A stretch of 64,000 nt of DNA from an uncultured Acidimicrobiales bacterium (GCA_937941245.1 CALDYC010000067.1:1-64000); one strand, 5' to 3'. Positions 33,209 to 45,063 are shown, counted from the first letter of the stretch. Numbers and translations are program-made. The notes: generated by a model from the sequence alone, not told the origin.

Positions 33209-33670
33209 TCAGTCGCTCTGTTCCTGGGCTAACCACTTGGCTTCGATCCGGCTCTTCAATCGGCGCAGATTGCCTCGCCAGATTGCTCGTAGCACCGGCT
33301 TGGAAACCACCGCACCGACCGGCCCGCCGAGATACCACGGAAACGTCAGAGTCTCGACCCACGAAAAGATCGTGGTAGACCCGCTGGTTCGCAAATCGAA
33401 GCGCCCCACGCCGCCGACAATTCCTTGGTGGCGTACACCCATCACCGCGGCGGTCTGCCACTCGGTGATCTCCATAATGTCGGTGAGCTTGATCGGGCCA
33501 ACGACGGTGTCGCATTCGAATCGGGTGCCGAGACCCGACGATTGCTCTGAGATGAAGCGGATCTCCGCGGCGTCTTGCATCCAGGTCACGTGCGATGCGA
33601 TGTCTTTGACGTCATCCCAGACGAACTCCGTCGGGGCATTGATGACCACTTCGACTGCGATGCCTGGCAT
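33209..33670 (-). CDS. SRPBCC family protein
   Basis: VEVVINAPTEFVWDDVKDIASHVTWM; start at 33670 (MPGIAV). Confidence 0.8.
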   Translation of the reverse strand: MPGIAVEVVINAPTEFVWDDVKDIASHVTWMQDAAEIRFISEQSSGLGTRFECDTVVGPIKLTDIMEITEWQTAAVMGVRHQGIVGGVGRFDLRTSGSTTIFSWVETLTFPWYLGGPVGAVVSKPVLRAIWRGNLRRLKSRIEAKWLAQEQSD

Positions 33671-33677
33671 AGAGGAA

Positions 33678-33683
33678 AGGGTA
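33678..33683 (-). promoter_or_regulatory. -10 TACCCT, 7 nt before ATG of SRPBCC gene
   Basis: TACCCT-ttcctct-ATG. Confidence 0.55.
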
Positions 33684-33731
33684 CGGCCGCCCGGTCGGGC
33701 TACGACTGTCTTGCTCGCTTGCTCGGTCGGG

Positions 33732-34553
33732 CTACGGGCTGGCTGATTGGTCGGCGCATCGCTCAAACCAGCTGACGCGACGCCTGGCTTCGGGTGTGAA
33801 CGGGGCTCCGGCCCAGTCGCTGTTGGCTGCAACGAGGCGCAGACCAAGCGTTGATGCCACATCGTCGAGCGCCGCCGGTGTTTGGTGACAGAGGCGCCAA
33901 GGGCGCACGCGGGTACCCGTTCGGTGGAGCTCGATGTGCACCCCATCGATGAGGTCTGCTCCGGATCCGATGTCGGTGTCGCGTCGCGTGATCATCGCTA
34001 CGACAGGTGACGGCTCGACACCCGGGCTCTGGATGGACCTGGTCGATACATCGATCAGGTGGCTCGCGTTCGCCGGCGCTGCGACAAACATGTCGATTGC
34101 CAAAACACCGCCCACGGTGAGTGCCCGGCTGCATTCGGCGATGCACTGGCGTTGAGCGGCAACCGAGGCGAGATTGCACAACGTGTTGTAGGCGATGATG
34201 ACGCCGTCGACCGATCCGGTGCGAATCGGCAATTGGGTCATATCGGCGCCGACGCGCTGTTCGGTCGTGGTTGAGCGGCGTAACATGTCAATCGAGATAT
34301 CAACGCCGGTGGTCTCGAAGCCGTGTGCCGCTAGCGGGCCAGCAAGTCGCCCAGTTCCCGATCCGAGTTCGACAACTCTGCCGCCGTCGGGCATGCGAGC
34401 TGCGAATGCGTCAACCAGGTCCGCTGGGTCGTCAAGCGCTGAGTACCAAGCGTCGTACACGTCAACGAACGACCGGGCGTACAGGCCTGAATCGAGCGCA
34501 GCGCGGTCGTCGGCGATCACGTGTGGCGTCGGCATGGGCAGACGCTCTGACAC
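33732..34553 (-). CDS. Class I SAM-dependent methyltransferase
   Basis: RVVELGSGTGRLAGPLAAHGFETTGVDIS. Confidence 0.83.
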   Translation of the reverse strand: MSERLPMPTPHVIADDRAALDSGLYARSFVDVYDAWYSALDDPADLVDAFAARMPDGGRVVELGSGTGRLAGPLAAHGFETTGVDISIDMLRRSTTTEQRVGADMTQLPIRTGSVDGVIIAYNTLCNLASVAAQRQCIAECSRALTVGGVLAIDMFVAAPANASHLIDVSTRSIQSPGVEPSPVVAMITRRDTDIGSGADLIDGVHIELHRTGTRVRPWRLCHQTPAALDDVASTLGLRLVAANSDWAGAPFTPEARRRVSWFERCADQSASP

Positions 34554-34559
34554 GTGTCG

Positions 34560-34565
34560 ACCGTA
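34560..34565 (-). promoter_or_regulatory. -10 TACGGT, 6 nt before GTG of methyltransferase
   Basis: TACGGT-cgacac-GTG. Confidence 0.55.
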
Positions 34566-34581
34566 GTGGCCGGGTCGCTTC

Positions 34582-34587
34582 TACGCT
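34582..34587 (+). promoter_or_regulatory. -10 TACGCT, 6 nt before ATG of cysteine desulfurase
   Basis: TACGCT-gtgcgt-ATG. Confidence 0.6.
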
Positions 34588-34593
34588 GTGCGT

Positions 34594-35811
34594 ATGGCTG
34601 CAGCCCCGGCGACGACGCCCGATATCTATCTGGACTGGGCTGCCAGCACTCCGATGCGCGCTGATGCAATCCAGGCAATGGTCGCCGCGGCGAATGAAGG
34701 GTTTGGTAACCCGACGGGATCGCATCATCAAGCCCGCACGGCTCGTCGGCTAGTAGACGACGCTCGCGACCTCGTGGCCGACGCCGTGGGCGCTGAGCCG
34801 TCCGAGGTCATCTTCTGCGGCAGCGGCACCGAAGCCGACAACCTTGCGGTGTTCGGCGCCTATCACCGCCTGGCGCAGAACGTCAATAACCCGTCTGTCG
34901 CCTGCGCTGCGGTCGAGCATCACGCGGTGTTGCATCCGGTCAAGCACCTGGGCGGGACCGTTGTTGACGTTGGCCAGGATGGATTGATCGACCTCGATCA
35001 GGTCCGGTCGATCGCGAACGCCGATTTGGCCGTGCTGTCGGTCATGCTGGTCAATAACGAGACCGGCGTGATCCAGCCGCTCGAACCGTTGCGCGAGATT
35101 CTTGACGAGCACGCTCCTCAAGCCTTGCTGCATACCGACGCGGTCCAGGCATTTCCGTGGATCGACGTGTCGGCTGCGGCTGGGTGCGCGGACCTGATCA
35201 GTCTTTCGGGCCACAAGTTTGGTGGACCAAAGGGAGTCGGCGCGTTGATCGTCAGAGATCGAACCCGCATCGCCGCACAAGTGCTTGGTGGAGGACAGGA
35301 ATTTGAGCTACGAAGCGGCACTCACAACGTCGCTGGCATCGCAGCATTTGGTGTTGCGGCCGAACGCATGCACAACGAACGGGCCGAGACCGTCGGCCGT
35401 GTCGCACGGCTACGAGATTCGCTGGTAGACGCACTGCGAGCCGAAATCCCAGATCTTGTCGAGTCCGCGGTCGGGGCCATGCATCCTCACGGGCTCAGCG
35501 ACCGCACGAACAAGGCAGCCGGAAGCGCACACGTGTGTTTCCCCGGAATCGAAAGCGAAGCGCTGTTGTTCCTCCTCGAACGCCAAGGACTCAGCGCCTC
35601 GGCAGCATCGTCGTGCGCGAGCGGAGCCCAAGACCCAAGCCACGTGCTCGCTGCAATGGGCTGGTCACGCGAACTCGCCGCCGGATCGCTTCGGCTATCG
35701 CTTGGCTTCGGCACGACCGAAGACGACGTGACACAAGCCGCCAAAATCGTGCCGAAGGCCGTACATCAGCTTCGGGCCTCGACGTCGATTCCGAAACCGC
35801 AGGTCGCCTGA
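34594..35811 (+). CDS. Cysteine desulfurase (NifS/IscS family)
   Basis: IYLDWAASTPMR, EHHAVLHP, SLSGHKFGGPKGVGAL, SASAASSCASGAQDPSHVL. Confidence 0.92.
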   Translation: MAAAPATTPDIYLDWAASTPMRADAIQAMVAAANEGFGNPTGSHHQARTARRLVDDARDLVADAVGAEPSEVIFCGSGTEADNLAVFGAYHRLAQNVNNPSVACAAVEHHAVLHPVKHLGGTVVDVGQDGLIDLDQVRSIANADLAVLSVMLVNNETGVIQPLEPLREILDEHAPQALLHTDAVQAFPWIDVSAAAGCADLISLSGHKFGGPKGVGALIVRDRTRIAAQVLGGGQEFELRSGTHNVAGIAAFGVAAERMHNERAETVGRVARLRDSLVDALRAEIPDLVESAVGAMHPHGLSDRTNKAAGSAHVCFPGIESEALLFLLERQGLSASAASSCASGAQDPSHVLAAMGWSRELAAGSLRLSLGFGTTEDDVTQAAKIVPKAVHQLRASTSIPKPQVA

Positions 35812-36851
35812 TGCAGGTCATGTGTGCCATGTCAGGTGGCGTCGACTCGTCGGTCGCTGCCGCACTGCTTCGCGATGCCGGCCATGACGTGGTTGGCGTG
35901 ACGATGAAGCTCTGGGGTGGGCCGAGCGACAAAGGTTGCTGCTCAGTTAGCGATGTTCTTGATGCCCGCCGGGCAGCAGATTTGATCGGCGTTGATCACC
36001 ACGTCTTCAACTTTGGCGATGACTTCACGAGAGACGTCATCACGCCATACGTGACAGAACACCAGGCTGGCCGCACCCCGAACCCGTGCATCGAGTGCAA
36101 TCGGTCGATCAAATTCGCTCGGTTACTCGAACGCGCCGACGCACTCGGCTTTGACGCGGTTGCCACCGGGCATCACGTGCGCCTTGTCGACCAACCCGAC
36201 GGAACGAAGCGACTGGGTCGTGCCGCGGACATGGCCAAAGACCAGAGCTACGTTCTGCACATGTTGTCGGTCGAAGATCTCGACCGTGTGCTGTTCCCGG
36301 TCGGCGAAATGACCAAGGCCGATGTTCGCCAGGTCGCTGCTGATCTCGGCATGCGGGTTGCGGCTAAGCCGGACAGCCAGGATGTGTGCTTCATCGCAAG
36401 CACGACGAGTCGCCAAGAGTTTCTTGGCGACCGTATGAGTTTTACGCCGGCCGACGTGATCGACCGCGAAGGCAAGGTCGTCGGCCATGTGGAATCGGTG
36501 CAATTGGTCACCATTGGTCAGCGCAAGGGTCTCGGCCTGCAAGGCGGCGGCCCGCCTCAGTGGGTCACTGATGTCGACGTTGCTGGACAGACGGTAACGA
36601 TCGGCAACCGCAGCGACCTGCTATCGGCCTTCGTTGACGTTGATGAGATGGTCTGGACGGGCGGGGCTGCGATCAGCGGTGATCTGCTTGCTCAGACCAG
36701 CGCCCACGGAACGGCGCGTTCAGCCCATGTTGACGGCAATCGCGTGCACTGGAGCGAGCCGAACGAGCGAGTTGCGCCGGGCCAAACTGTCGTCGTCTAC
36801 CACGATGATGTTGTCGTCGGTGGGGGCATCGCCTGCCGAGATCGCGACTGA
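35811..36851 (+). CDS. mnmA: tRNA 2-thiouridine(34) synthase
   Basis: CAMSGGVDSSVAAALL, NPCIECNRSIKF, KDQSYVLHML, KPDSQDVCFI. Confidence 0.95.
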   Translation: MQVMCAMSGGVDSSVAAALLRDAGHDVVGVTMKLWGGPSDKGCCSVSDVLDARRAADLIGVDHHVFNFGDDFTRDVITPYVTEHQAGRTPNPCIECNRSIKFARLLERADALGFDAVATGHHVRLVDQPDGTKRLGRAADMAKDQSYVLHMLSVEDLDRVLFPVGEMTKADVRQVAADLGMRVAAKPDSQDVCFIASTTSRQEFLGDRMSFTPADVIDREGKVVGHVESVQLVTIGQRKGLGLQGGGPPQWVTDVDVAGQTVTIGNRSDLLSAFVDVDEMVWTGGAAISGDLLAQTSAHGTARSAHVDGNRVHWSEPNERVAPGQTVVVYHDDVVVGGGIACRDRD

Positions 36852-36889
36852 CGTCCGGCCGAAAAGCTCGGCCCGTCGGTCCTGATTCG

Positions 36890-37771
36890 TTATCGAACCG
36901 GAAGAGACCGACGTTCGGCCTCGTCGAGCAAGGCGCCGGGTCGAGTTGGGGCGAACAGAAAGCGGCGGACGTCGGTGATGTTCGCGGCTTGGGCGGTTGA
37001 TCGTCGATTGTCCACCAGACCCAACGGCGCCGGATCAGTGAGCTCGCACTCAAGTAGCAGGCCCGCAGCGTTGCCAGACAGGTCACGTGCGGGGCTTCCG
37101 GCGATGGCTGCACCAAGACGTTCGACCGAACTTTGGCGAAACAGCACCGGCTCAGTAACGGTTGCATAGTCGTGCAGCACAAATCCGTTTGGCACGAACA
37201 CGATCCACCGCCGGGTCAGTTCGTACATTGCCCGGCCACCGATGAGCACGAGGGCCGCTCCGGCGCCGGTCGCGAGTACACCGAGGACCCACTGGCGGTG
37301 AGCGAGCAGCAGGGGACCGGCGACAAGCCCGGTCACGGTCGTTGCCCACGTGAGCGGAAGCCCAACGGTGAGTACCGAAATCTGTGGGCGGAGCAGCATG
37401 CGACGTTCGTTGCCGTAGCTAGCGCCATCGACGAAGAGGTCACCGATCAACTGGCTCAGCGCAACAACCGTGACCGCCACGCCGTGCGCGACCGCAATCG
37501 CTTCGCCACTTGTGGCTCCTGCTGTGAACAGCAGCCAGCCGCCGACACCGACGGTTGCAGGGGCAAGCGTACGAATGATCGCCAAAGTGCTCGGAAGCGG
37601 TAGCGCAACAGCGGCCAAGCCAATGGCCCAGAGCGCCCAGAGGCCGACAGCGACTGTCCATCGAACGGCGGCGTCATCGCCGCTGAGCGAGATGCTGACC
37701 TGGTCGATCAACGTCAGCGGCAGCAGAAACCACAGTGTGCGCAGTATCCAGATCGCTGCAGTCCGCATCAT
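36890..37771 (-). CDS. Conserved membrane protein of unknown function
   Basis: Several TM segments followed by a cytoplasmic C-terminal domain. Confidence 0.65.
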   Translation of the reverse strand: MMRTAAIWILRTLWFLLPLTLIDQVSISLSGDDAAVRWTVAVGLWALWAIGLAAVALPLPSTLAIIRTLAPATVGVGGWLLFTAGATSGEAIAVAHGVAVTVVALSQLIGDLFVDGASYGNERRMLLRPQISVLTVGLPLTWATTVTGLVAGPLLLAHRQWVLGVLATGAGAALVLIGGRAMYELTRRWIVFVPNGFVLHDYATVTEPVLFRQSSVERLGAAIAGSPARDLSGNAAGLLLECELTDPAPLGLVDNRRSTAQAANITDVRRFLFAPTRPGALLDEAERRSLPVR

Positions 37772-37839
37772 GGCTACAGCCTGCCCGGATTCACCAGACG
37801 ATCAACACGTGTTGCCCGTCGTTCGTCAGCCGTTTCTCA

Positions 37840-39882
<2,043 letters not shown>

Positions 39883-39939
39883 TCGCTCTCGGTCGAAACG
39901 CCATGCCAGCGCAGTAGGGCACGCGCGTGCTCTAGCCCG

Positions 39940-40356
39940 TCAGCTGGTGAAGAAGCACCAGGTGTAAATCTGGGCATTGGCGGGCCCCTGGGCAATCTCC
40001 CAGTAACGGGCCTGCATACAGTTCTGATCAGCCAACAGCGCCGTAACGGTCTTGTCTGCCCCCGGCCGATACGAGACCAAGTTGAGTCCGCGGACCTCTT
40101 GCATCTCCGAGCGCGGAATGGTCACGCCATTGACCACAAGCTCAGCGTCGTATCCAGCTGCGAGATCGATCACGATCTCGGTCTGGCTCAACACATTGTC
40201 GCCAGAAGCCGGGGTCACGGCCTGGATCGCTGTCGGCAAGCCGTTGTTCTCAGGGTTGTTCGCGTAAATGATGACGGCGGTCGCAAAGATCGCAGCGGCA
40301 AACGCCAGGATCGCCAACACCGTCAATCGTTGGGTCTTCGCCTGTGGCAGATCCAT
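39940..40356 (-). CDS. Membrane-anchored hypothetical protein
   Basis: N-terminal TM (LTVLAILAFAAAIFATAVIIYA) and extracytoplasmic domain. Confidence 0.6.
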   Translation of the reverse strand: MDLPQAKTQRLTVLAILAFAAAIFATAVIIYANNPENNGLPTAIQAVTPASGDNVLSQTEIVIDLAAGYDAELVVNGVTIPRSEMQEVRGLNLVSYRPGADKTVTALLADQNCMQARYWEIAQGPANAQIYTWCFFTS

Positions 40357-40363
40357 ATCGCCA

Positions 40364-40369
40364 AGACTA
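40364..40369 (-). promoter_or_regulatory. -10 TAGTCT, 7 nt before ATG of 39940-40356 gene
   Basis: TAGTCT-tggcgat-ATG. Confidence 0.55.
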
Positions 40370-40479
40370 CGCCCAAGCCGTCGCAGCGACCGCGGTTGCG
40401 GCAGTGCGGCGCGTGTCACAACGTCTCGACACCACAGCGCCGCTGTCTGCAAACCATGGGGAACTACGCTCGTGCACCA

Positions 40480-42744
40480 ATGACATCAGCAGTGTGGTCT
40501 GAATATCTCGGACAGGTGATTGCGGGCCGGTATCTGCTCGAGTCTGCCCTTCGGTCCGATGCTGCCGTCTTCGAGGCGCTCGACACAACACGGCACGAGC
40601 ACGTCTGTATCGAGTTGTTCGCGATCGCTGACGATGCCGAAGCCAGGGAACAGTTCCATACCCAGATTGGCGCTGCGGCGGAACTCATTCACCCAAATAT
40701 TGCGACCATTCACGACTGGGGAACCGATGAGGTCGCTTGGGTCGCGAGCGAATTGTGCGCCTATGGGACACTCGACGGCGCGTTGGTCGAGACAGGCTCG
40801 CTTACTCCTAGTCAAGCGGTCGTGCTTGGCATCGAGGTATCTCGTGCACTCGACTACGCCCACGAACTCGGATTTGTTCATGGGCGAATCACGTCCGCCC
40901 AGATCGCGCTCAACGCGGATCTGCGAACTCGCGTGCTCGGCATTGGGCTGCCGCTACATCTACTCGGCAAACCCGATGGCGCCGACCCAGAAATGCAACG
41001 CCGCCGCGCCGCAAGCTATGTCGCCCCTGAGCAGGCCAACGGCTCTCCCGCAACTCCCGCGAGCGACGTCTGGTCGCTCGCTCTAATCTTGAACGAGGCG
41101 GTATCGGCCATCGCTCCGCCCATCGGCGAGTCGCTGGTTGACACGCTTCGGATGCGGGCCGAAGAACCGGTGGAACCCGATGCCGACTTGGATGAGATCC
41201 GCGACGTCGTCGCCGCTGCGATGGACCGACAGCCAACTGAGCGGCCAACTGCAAGCATGTTTGCCGAAGCGTTGATGGACGTCGCCGAAGGCATGGCTGC
41301 CCCGGTGGCCTTTGCGTGGTCACGCCCCGCAACCAGTCCGGTTCTTGCGGACAGCGACCCGTCACCCGGCGATGAGCTCGACTCGGTCGGCGCGGGTTCC
41401 ACCGATGCTGAATTGGCAGAAGCCGACCTGTCTAGTGAGTTCGACATTTTTCAAATCGACCCTGAGCCTGCAGACGTCGACGCATCCGACCTTGCGTCGG
41501 CCGGCGATGAGTCGGCAGAGTTCGATACATACGACACATACGACCTTCCGCCGATCGAAGGTGACCCTGCGGAGGTCGATGCATACGACTCTTCGCTGGT
41601 CCATGATGGGCCGTCGGCTGCCGTTGATGAGTCTGTTGACGTCCCGACCAGCGACATATCACCACTCGGACCTACCGACGCGCTCGACCGCGAGACGGTG
41701 TCCCATGTGGGCGGGGGCGATCCCATCGATGCGCCGGTCAGCGTTCCCCGAAGCGTGGTGGCAACAGCCGCCATCGACGACGATGACGTCGGCCCGCTTC
41801 CGGCCTGGCCGCTCGTGGCCCTGTTCGTGCTCGTTGCAGCGGCACTCGGCGCAGTCGCAGTGTCGTGGCTCACCAGCGGAGGAATCGGTTCTTCTTCGGT
41901 ACCTGACGTCACCGGCCAGCCATTCGACGCGGCCTCGTCAGAGCTCATCGCCGATGGCTGGAGCGTCGAGCGTCTCGAGACTCGTTCGGCCGACGCAGAA
42001 CCGGGCGACGTCGTCGCTCAGTCGCCAGAACCGGGAGCCGACGCCTCGCGGTCCGAGCCAGTGTCGCTGACGGTGACGCTCGGCAAGGATCTGGTCGAGA
42101 TTCCTGATGACATGGTCGGTCTGACCGTGCCTCAAGCCGAGGAACGACTCAGGCTGGTCGGGCTCAACGTCGGCAGCCTGGATCGCGTGAACAGCGAGGC
42201 GCTCGCGTCGGGTTTGGTGCTTGGCACCGACGAGCCCACCACGCAGAAACCCGAAGGCGAAGCGGTCGACCTGCGCGTCTCGTTGGGCCCGGCCGACCGC
42301 CAGATCCCGAACTCGATCATCGGTGCCACAATTGCCGATGCAACCGCCACGCTTACCTCGCTTCGTATCGGCATCGTCGAAGAAGAGGTATTTGACGAGG
42401 CAGTGCCGGTCGGCGTGGTTGTCTCGATCATCCCCGGTCCCGGAACCTCGGTTGCCGCTGATTCGGTGGTGCAGGTGCAAGTCAGCGCCGGACCGGCCCC
42501 AGTGGTTGTACCAGATGTGATCGGACTCGGTCTTGGCGAAGCGCGAGAGCTTCTCGAAGGACTTGGTCTGCTCTTCATTGACAGCCGCGGCACCCCAGGC
42601 GAGCCAGCAATCGGTTCAGCGCCGCCTGCGGGCCAGGAAGTAGACGTCGGTTCGGAGTTCATCATCATCCTCGGTGAGCCGAGCGACAACGAAGAGGGCG
42701 AGCCGGGCGAGCCAAACGACGGTGACGAGGTCAGCGACAACTGA
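40480..42744 (+). CDS. PknB-like pseudokinase with TM and four PASTA domains
   Basis: Kinase fold GRYLLESALRS...LIHPNIATIHDWG...SYVAPEQANGSPATPASDVWSLALIL; PASTA repeats SSVPDVTGQPF, LVEIPDDMVGLT, RQIPNSIIGAT, VVVPDVIGLGL. Confidence 0.88.
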   Translation: MTSAVWSEYLGQVIAGRYLLESALRSDAAVFEALDTTRHEHVCIELFAIADDAEAREQFHTQIGAAAELIHPNIATIHDWGTDEVAWVASELCAYGTLDGALVETGSLTPSQAVVLGIEVSRALDYAHELGFVHGRITSAQIALNADLRTRVLGIGLPLHLLGKPDGADPEMQRRRAASYVAPEQANGSPATPASDVWSLALILNEAVSAIAPPIGESLVDTLRMRAEEPVEPDADLDEIRDVVAAAMDRQPTERPTASMFAEALMDVAEGMAAPVAFAWSRPATSPVLADSDPSPGDELDSVGAGSTDAELAEADLSSEFDIFQIDPEPADVDASDLASAGDESAEFDTYDTYDLPPIEGDPAEVDAYDSSLVHDGPSAAVDESVDVPTSDISPLGPTDALDRETVSHVGGGDPIDAPVSVPRSVVATAAIDDDDVGPLPAWPLVALFVLVAAALGAVAVSWLTSGGIGSSSVPDVTGQPFDAASSELIADGWSVERLETRSADAEPGDVVAQSPEPGADASRSEPVSLTVTLGKDLVEIPDDMVGLTVPQAEERLRLVGLNVGSLDRVNSEALASGLVLGTDEPTTQKPEGEAVDLRVSLGPADRQIPNSIIGATIADATATLTSLRIGIVEEEVFDEAVPVGVVVSIIPGPGTSVAADSVVQVQVSAGPAPVVVPDVIGLGLGEARELLEGLGLLFIDSRGTPGEPAIGSAPPAGQEVDVGSEFIIILGEPSDNEEGEPGEPNDGDEVSDN

Positions 42745-42761
42745 CCGACGGCAGTGGTTGT

Positions 42762-43181
42762 TCAGGCGGTGATTGCTTCGAGCCGGCTGACGACCTTCTC
42801 AGCGAGTGCCTGCTGGTCGGCCGTGGGATCCATGTCTTGGAGGTCCAGCAAACGCGAAACATCGCCTTCGACGGTGATCTCACCGCTCATGAACGCAATC
42901 ATCAGGGCTTCGAAATCTTGATTGACAAGCATGTTGCGGGCTACTTCGTAGGGCAAATGTACGGTGACGTCCGCCTGCTCAAGATGGCCGAGGTCAGGCA
43001 CCAGGCTTCCGGCTGACGTATCTACATGCCCAAGAACCGTGCCATCATCAAATGGCGCATCGGTGACCGTGACATTGAGCTGTAGCGGATCGTCGGGAAT
43101 CGTGAAGTCAGCTTCGAATTCGGATTGGATCTCGCGTGCGGCGGCGATCCACGAATTGGACAGAAAGACATGTCGACTCAC
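42762..43181 (-). CDS. SCP2 sterol-binding-like protein
   Basis: DVTVHLPYEVARNMLVNQDFEALMIAFMSGEITVEGDVSRLLDLQ. Confidence 0.7.
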   Translation of the reverse strand: MSRHVFLSNSWIAAAREIQSEFEADFTIPDDPLQLNVTVTDAPFDDGTVLGHVDTSAGSLVPDLGHLEQADVTVHLPYEVARNMLVNQDFEALMIAFMSGEITVEGDVSRLLDLQDMDPTADQQALAEKVVSRLEAITA

Positions 43182-43187
43182 GGCTTC

Positions 43188-43193
43188 ACGGTA
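43188..43193 (-). promoter_or_regulatory. -10 TACCGT, 6 nt before GTG of SCP2-like gene
   Basis: TACCGT-gaagcc-GTG. Confidence 0.55.
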
Positions 43194-43253
43194 CCAACGG
43201 CGGTGGTCACGGCTGCAGCCGGTCGCAGACCCTGCCGCGATCAGCGTCAGCGA

Positions 43254-43259
43254 TACGAT
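43254..43259 (+). promoter_or_regulatory. -10 TACGAT of gatCAB operon
   Basis: TACGAT-ctgacc-GTG (micro-ORF). Confidence 0.55.
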
Positions 43260-43265
43260 CTGACC

Positions 43266-43292
43266 GTGATGAACGAATGGTGTGACCGATGA
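43266..43292 (+). CDS. Candidate leaderless micro-ORF (MMNEWCDR) coupled to gatC
   Basis: TACGAT (43254-43259), 6 nt, then GTG 43266; stop TGA 43290-43292 overlaps gatC ATG 43289. Confidence 0.45.
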   Translation: MMNEWCDR

Positions 43293-43588
43293 GCGAACGA
43301 ATCACCCGAGACGAGGTGGCGCACGTTGGGCAACTGGCGCGTCTGGTGATCACAGACGATGAGTTGACGATGTTCACTGAACAACTCGGCGCAGTGCTCG
43401 ACACCGCAAGCGATCTTGCTGCACTTGATCTATCGGGGGTCGAACCCATGGCACAGCCATGCGCTCTCACGAATGTCACCCGGCCAGACGTGATCGAACC
43501 AAGCCTTGGGCGCGACGAGGTCCTCGCCATGGCCCCAGCAGCCCAAGATGGTCGCTTCCGGGTACCGCCGGCCCTCGGTGAAGCATGA
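43289..43588 (+). CDS. gatC: Asp/Glu-tRNA amidotransferase subunit C
   Basis: [34 protein letters not shown]. Confidence 0.93.
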   Translation: MSERITRDEVAHVGQLARLVITDDELTMFTEQLGAVLDTASDLAALDLSGVEPMAQPCALTNVTRPDVIEPSLGRDEVLAMAPAAQDGRFRVPPALGEA

Positions 43589-45063
43589 TGAACGCCCAAC
43601 TGACGGCGATCGAAACTGCTGCACGGGTGCGCTCGGGCGACATGACAGCGGTTGAGGCCCTAGCCCAATCACAGGCCGCGGTTACCGCTCGCGACGCAGA
43701 CGTGCGTGCATTTCTGCATCTCACCGATGACCGCGCAGCCGAACAGGCCGACCGGGTCGATGCACAGGTCGCTCAGGGCCAAGACCCGGGCCCGCTGGCA
43801 GGTGTCCCGATCGCGATCAAGGACAACATGTGCACCCGCGGTGCTCCCACGACGTGTAGCTCCAAAATGCTTGAAGGCTGGAAGCCCCCCTATGACGCCA
43901 CCGTCGTCAGCAGGCTTGAAGCGGCTGGAGCGCTCGTGGTCGGTAAGACCAACCTGGACGAATTCGCGATGGGTTCATCAACCGAGAATTCGGCGTTTGG
44001 CCCGACCCGAAACCCCCACGATCTCACCCGGGTACCTGGAGGCTCGAGTGGCGGTTCCGCAGCAGCTGTTGCAGCCGGATTCGTCCCGCTTTCACTCGGA
44101 AGCGATACCGGTGGGTCGATCCGCCAACCGGCAGCCTTGTGTGGCGTAGTTGGTTTCAAACCGACCTACGGAGCGGTGTCTCGGTACGGGCTGATCGCAT
44201 TTGCCAGCTCGCTTGACCAGATCGGGCCGTTCGCGTCAACTGTCGCAGACGCTGCGTTGTGTTTCGACACGATCGGCGGACACGACCCTCGCGATGCGAC
44301 GTCGATTCCGTCTGCGATTCCCTCGGCGGCTGCAGCGCTCGGCAACGGTGTGGCTGGCAAGCGCATCGGGATCATCGACGAGCTCATGGGCGAAGGCATC
44401 GATGACGATGTTCGGGCTCGAGTCGAGCAAGCTGCGGCAGCGCTGGCCGACGCAGGAGCGACGGTCGAACGAGTGAGCGTGCCCGCAACCATTTACGGGC
44501 TCGCCGCGTACTACCTCATCGCTCCAGCCGAAGCGTCGAGCAACCTGGCCCGCTACGACGGCGTTCGTTACGGTCAACGCGTCGACGGAGTCAACGTCGA
44601 AGAGATGAATGCAGCGACCCGAACTGCGGGATTCGGTGATGAGGTCAAGCGTCGCATCATGCTTGGTACCTACGCGTTGTCCTCTGGCTATTACGACGCG
44701 TATTACGGCAAGGCTCAACGGGTGCGAACCTTGATCGCGAACGAGTTTGCCCAGGCCTACTCGTCGTTCGATCTGTTGATGTCGCCAACGTCTCCATCGA
44801 CGGCGTTCGAGCTCGGGGCCAAGAGCGACCCGATGTCGCTGTACATGTGCGATGTGTGCACCATCCCGTCGAACTTGGTTGGGCACCCTGCACTATCAGT
44901 GCCGTTCGGTGTCGGTGACGACGGACTGCCAGTCGGCGTGCAGCTGCTTGCGCCGCTACTTGGCGACGACGAGCTGTTCGCTGCTGGTCAGGTGCTCGAA
45001 GATGCCAACCCGACCGATGCGACCGCATCTGGTTCAGAAATCCGCGGAGAGGTACGGCCATGA
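43585..45063 (+). CDS. gatA: Asp/Glu-tRNA amidotransferase subunit A
   Basis: [43 protein letters not shown]. Confidence 0.96.
   Translation: MMNAQLTAIETAARVRSGDMTAVEALAQSQAAVTARDADVRAFLHLTDDRAAEQADRVDAQVAQGQDPGPLAGVPIAIKDNMCTRGAPTTCSSKMLEGWKPPYDATVVSRLEAAGALVVGKTNLDEFAMGSSTENSAFGPTRNPHDLTRVPGGSSGGSAAAVAAGFVPLSLGSDTGGSIRQPAALCGVVGFKPTYGAVSRYGLIAFASSLDQIGPFASTVADAALCFDTIGGHDPRDATSIPSAIPSAAAALGNGVAGKRIGIIDELMGEGIDDDVRARVEQAAAALADAGATVERVSVPATIYGLAAYYLIAPAEASSNLARYDGVRYGQRVDGVNVEEMNAATRTAGFGDEVKRRIMLGTYALSSGYYDAYYGKAQRVRTLIANEFAQAYSSFDLLMSPTSPSTAFELGAKSDPMSLYMCDVCTIPSNLVGHPALSVPFGVGDDGLPVGVQLLAPLLGDDELFAAGQVLEDANPTDATASGSEIRGEVRP

Noticed and set aside
40099-40479. N-terminal extension of the pseudokinase ORF
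   Set aside because: Overlaps the opposite-strand gene and lies upstream of a TACGCT -10; not kinase-like sequence
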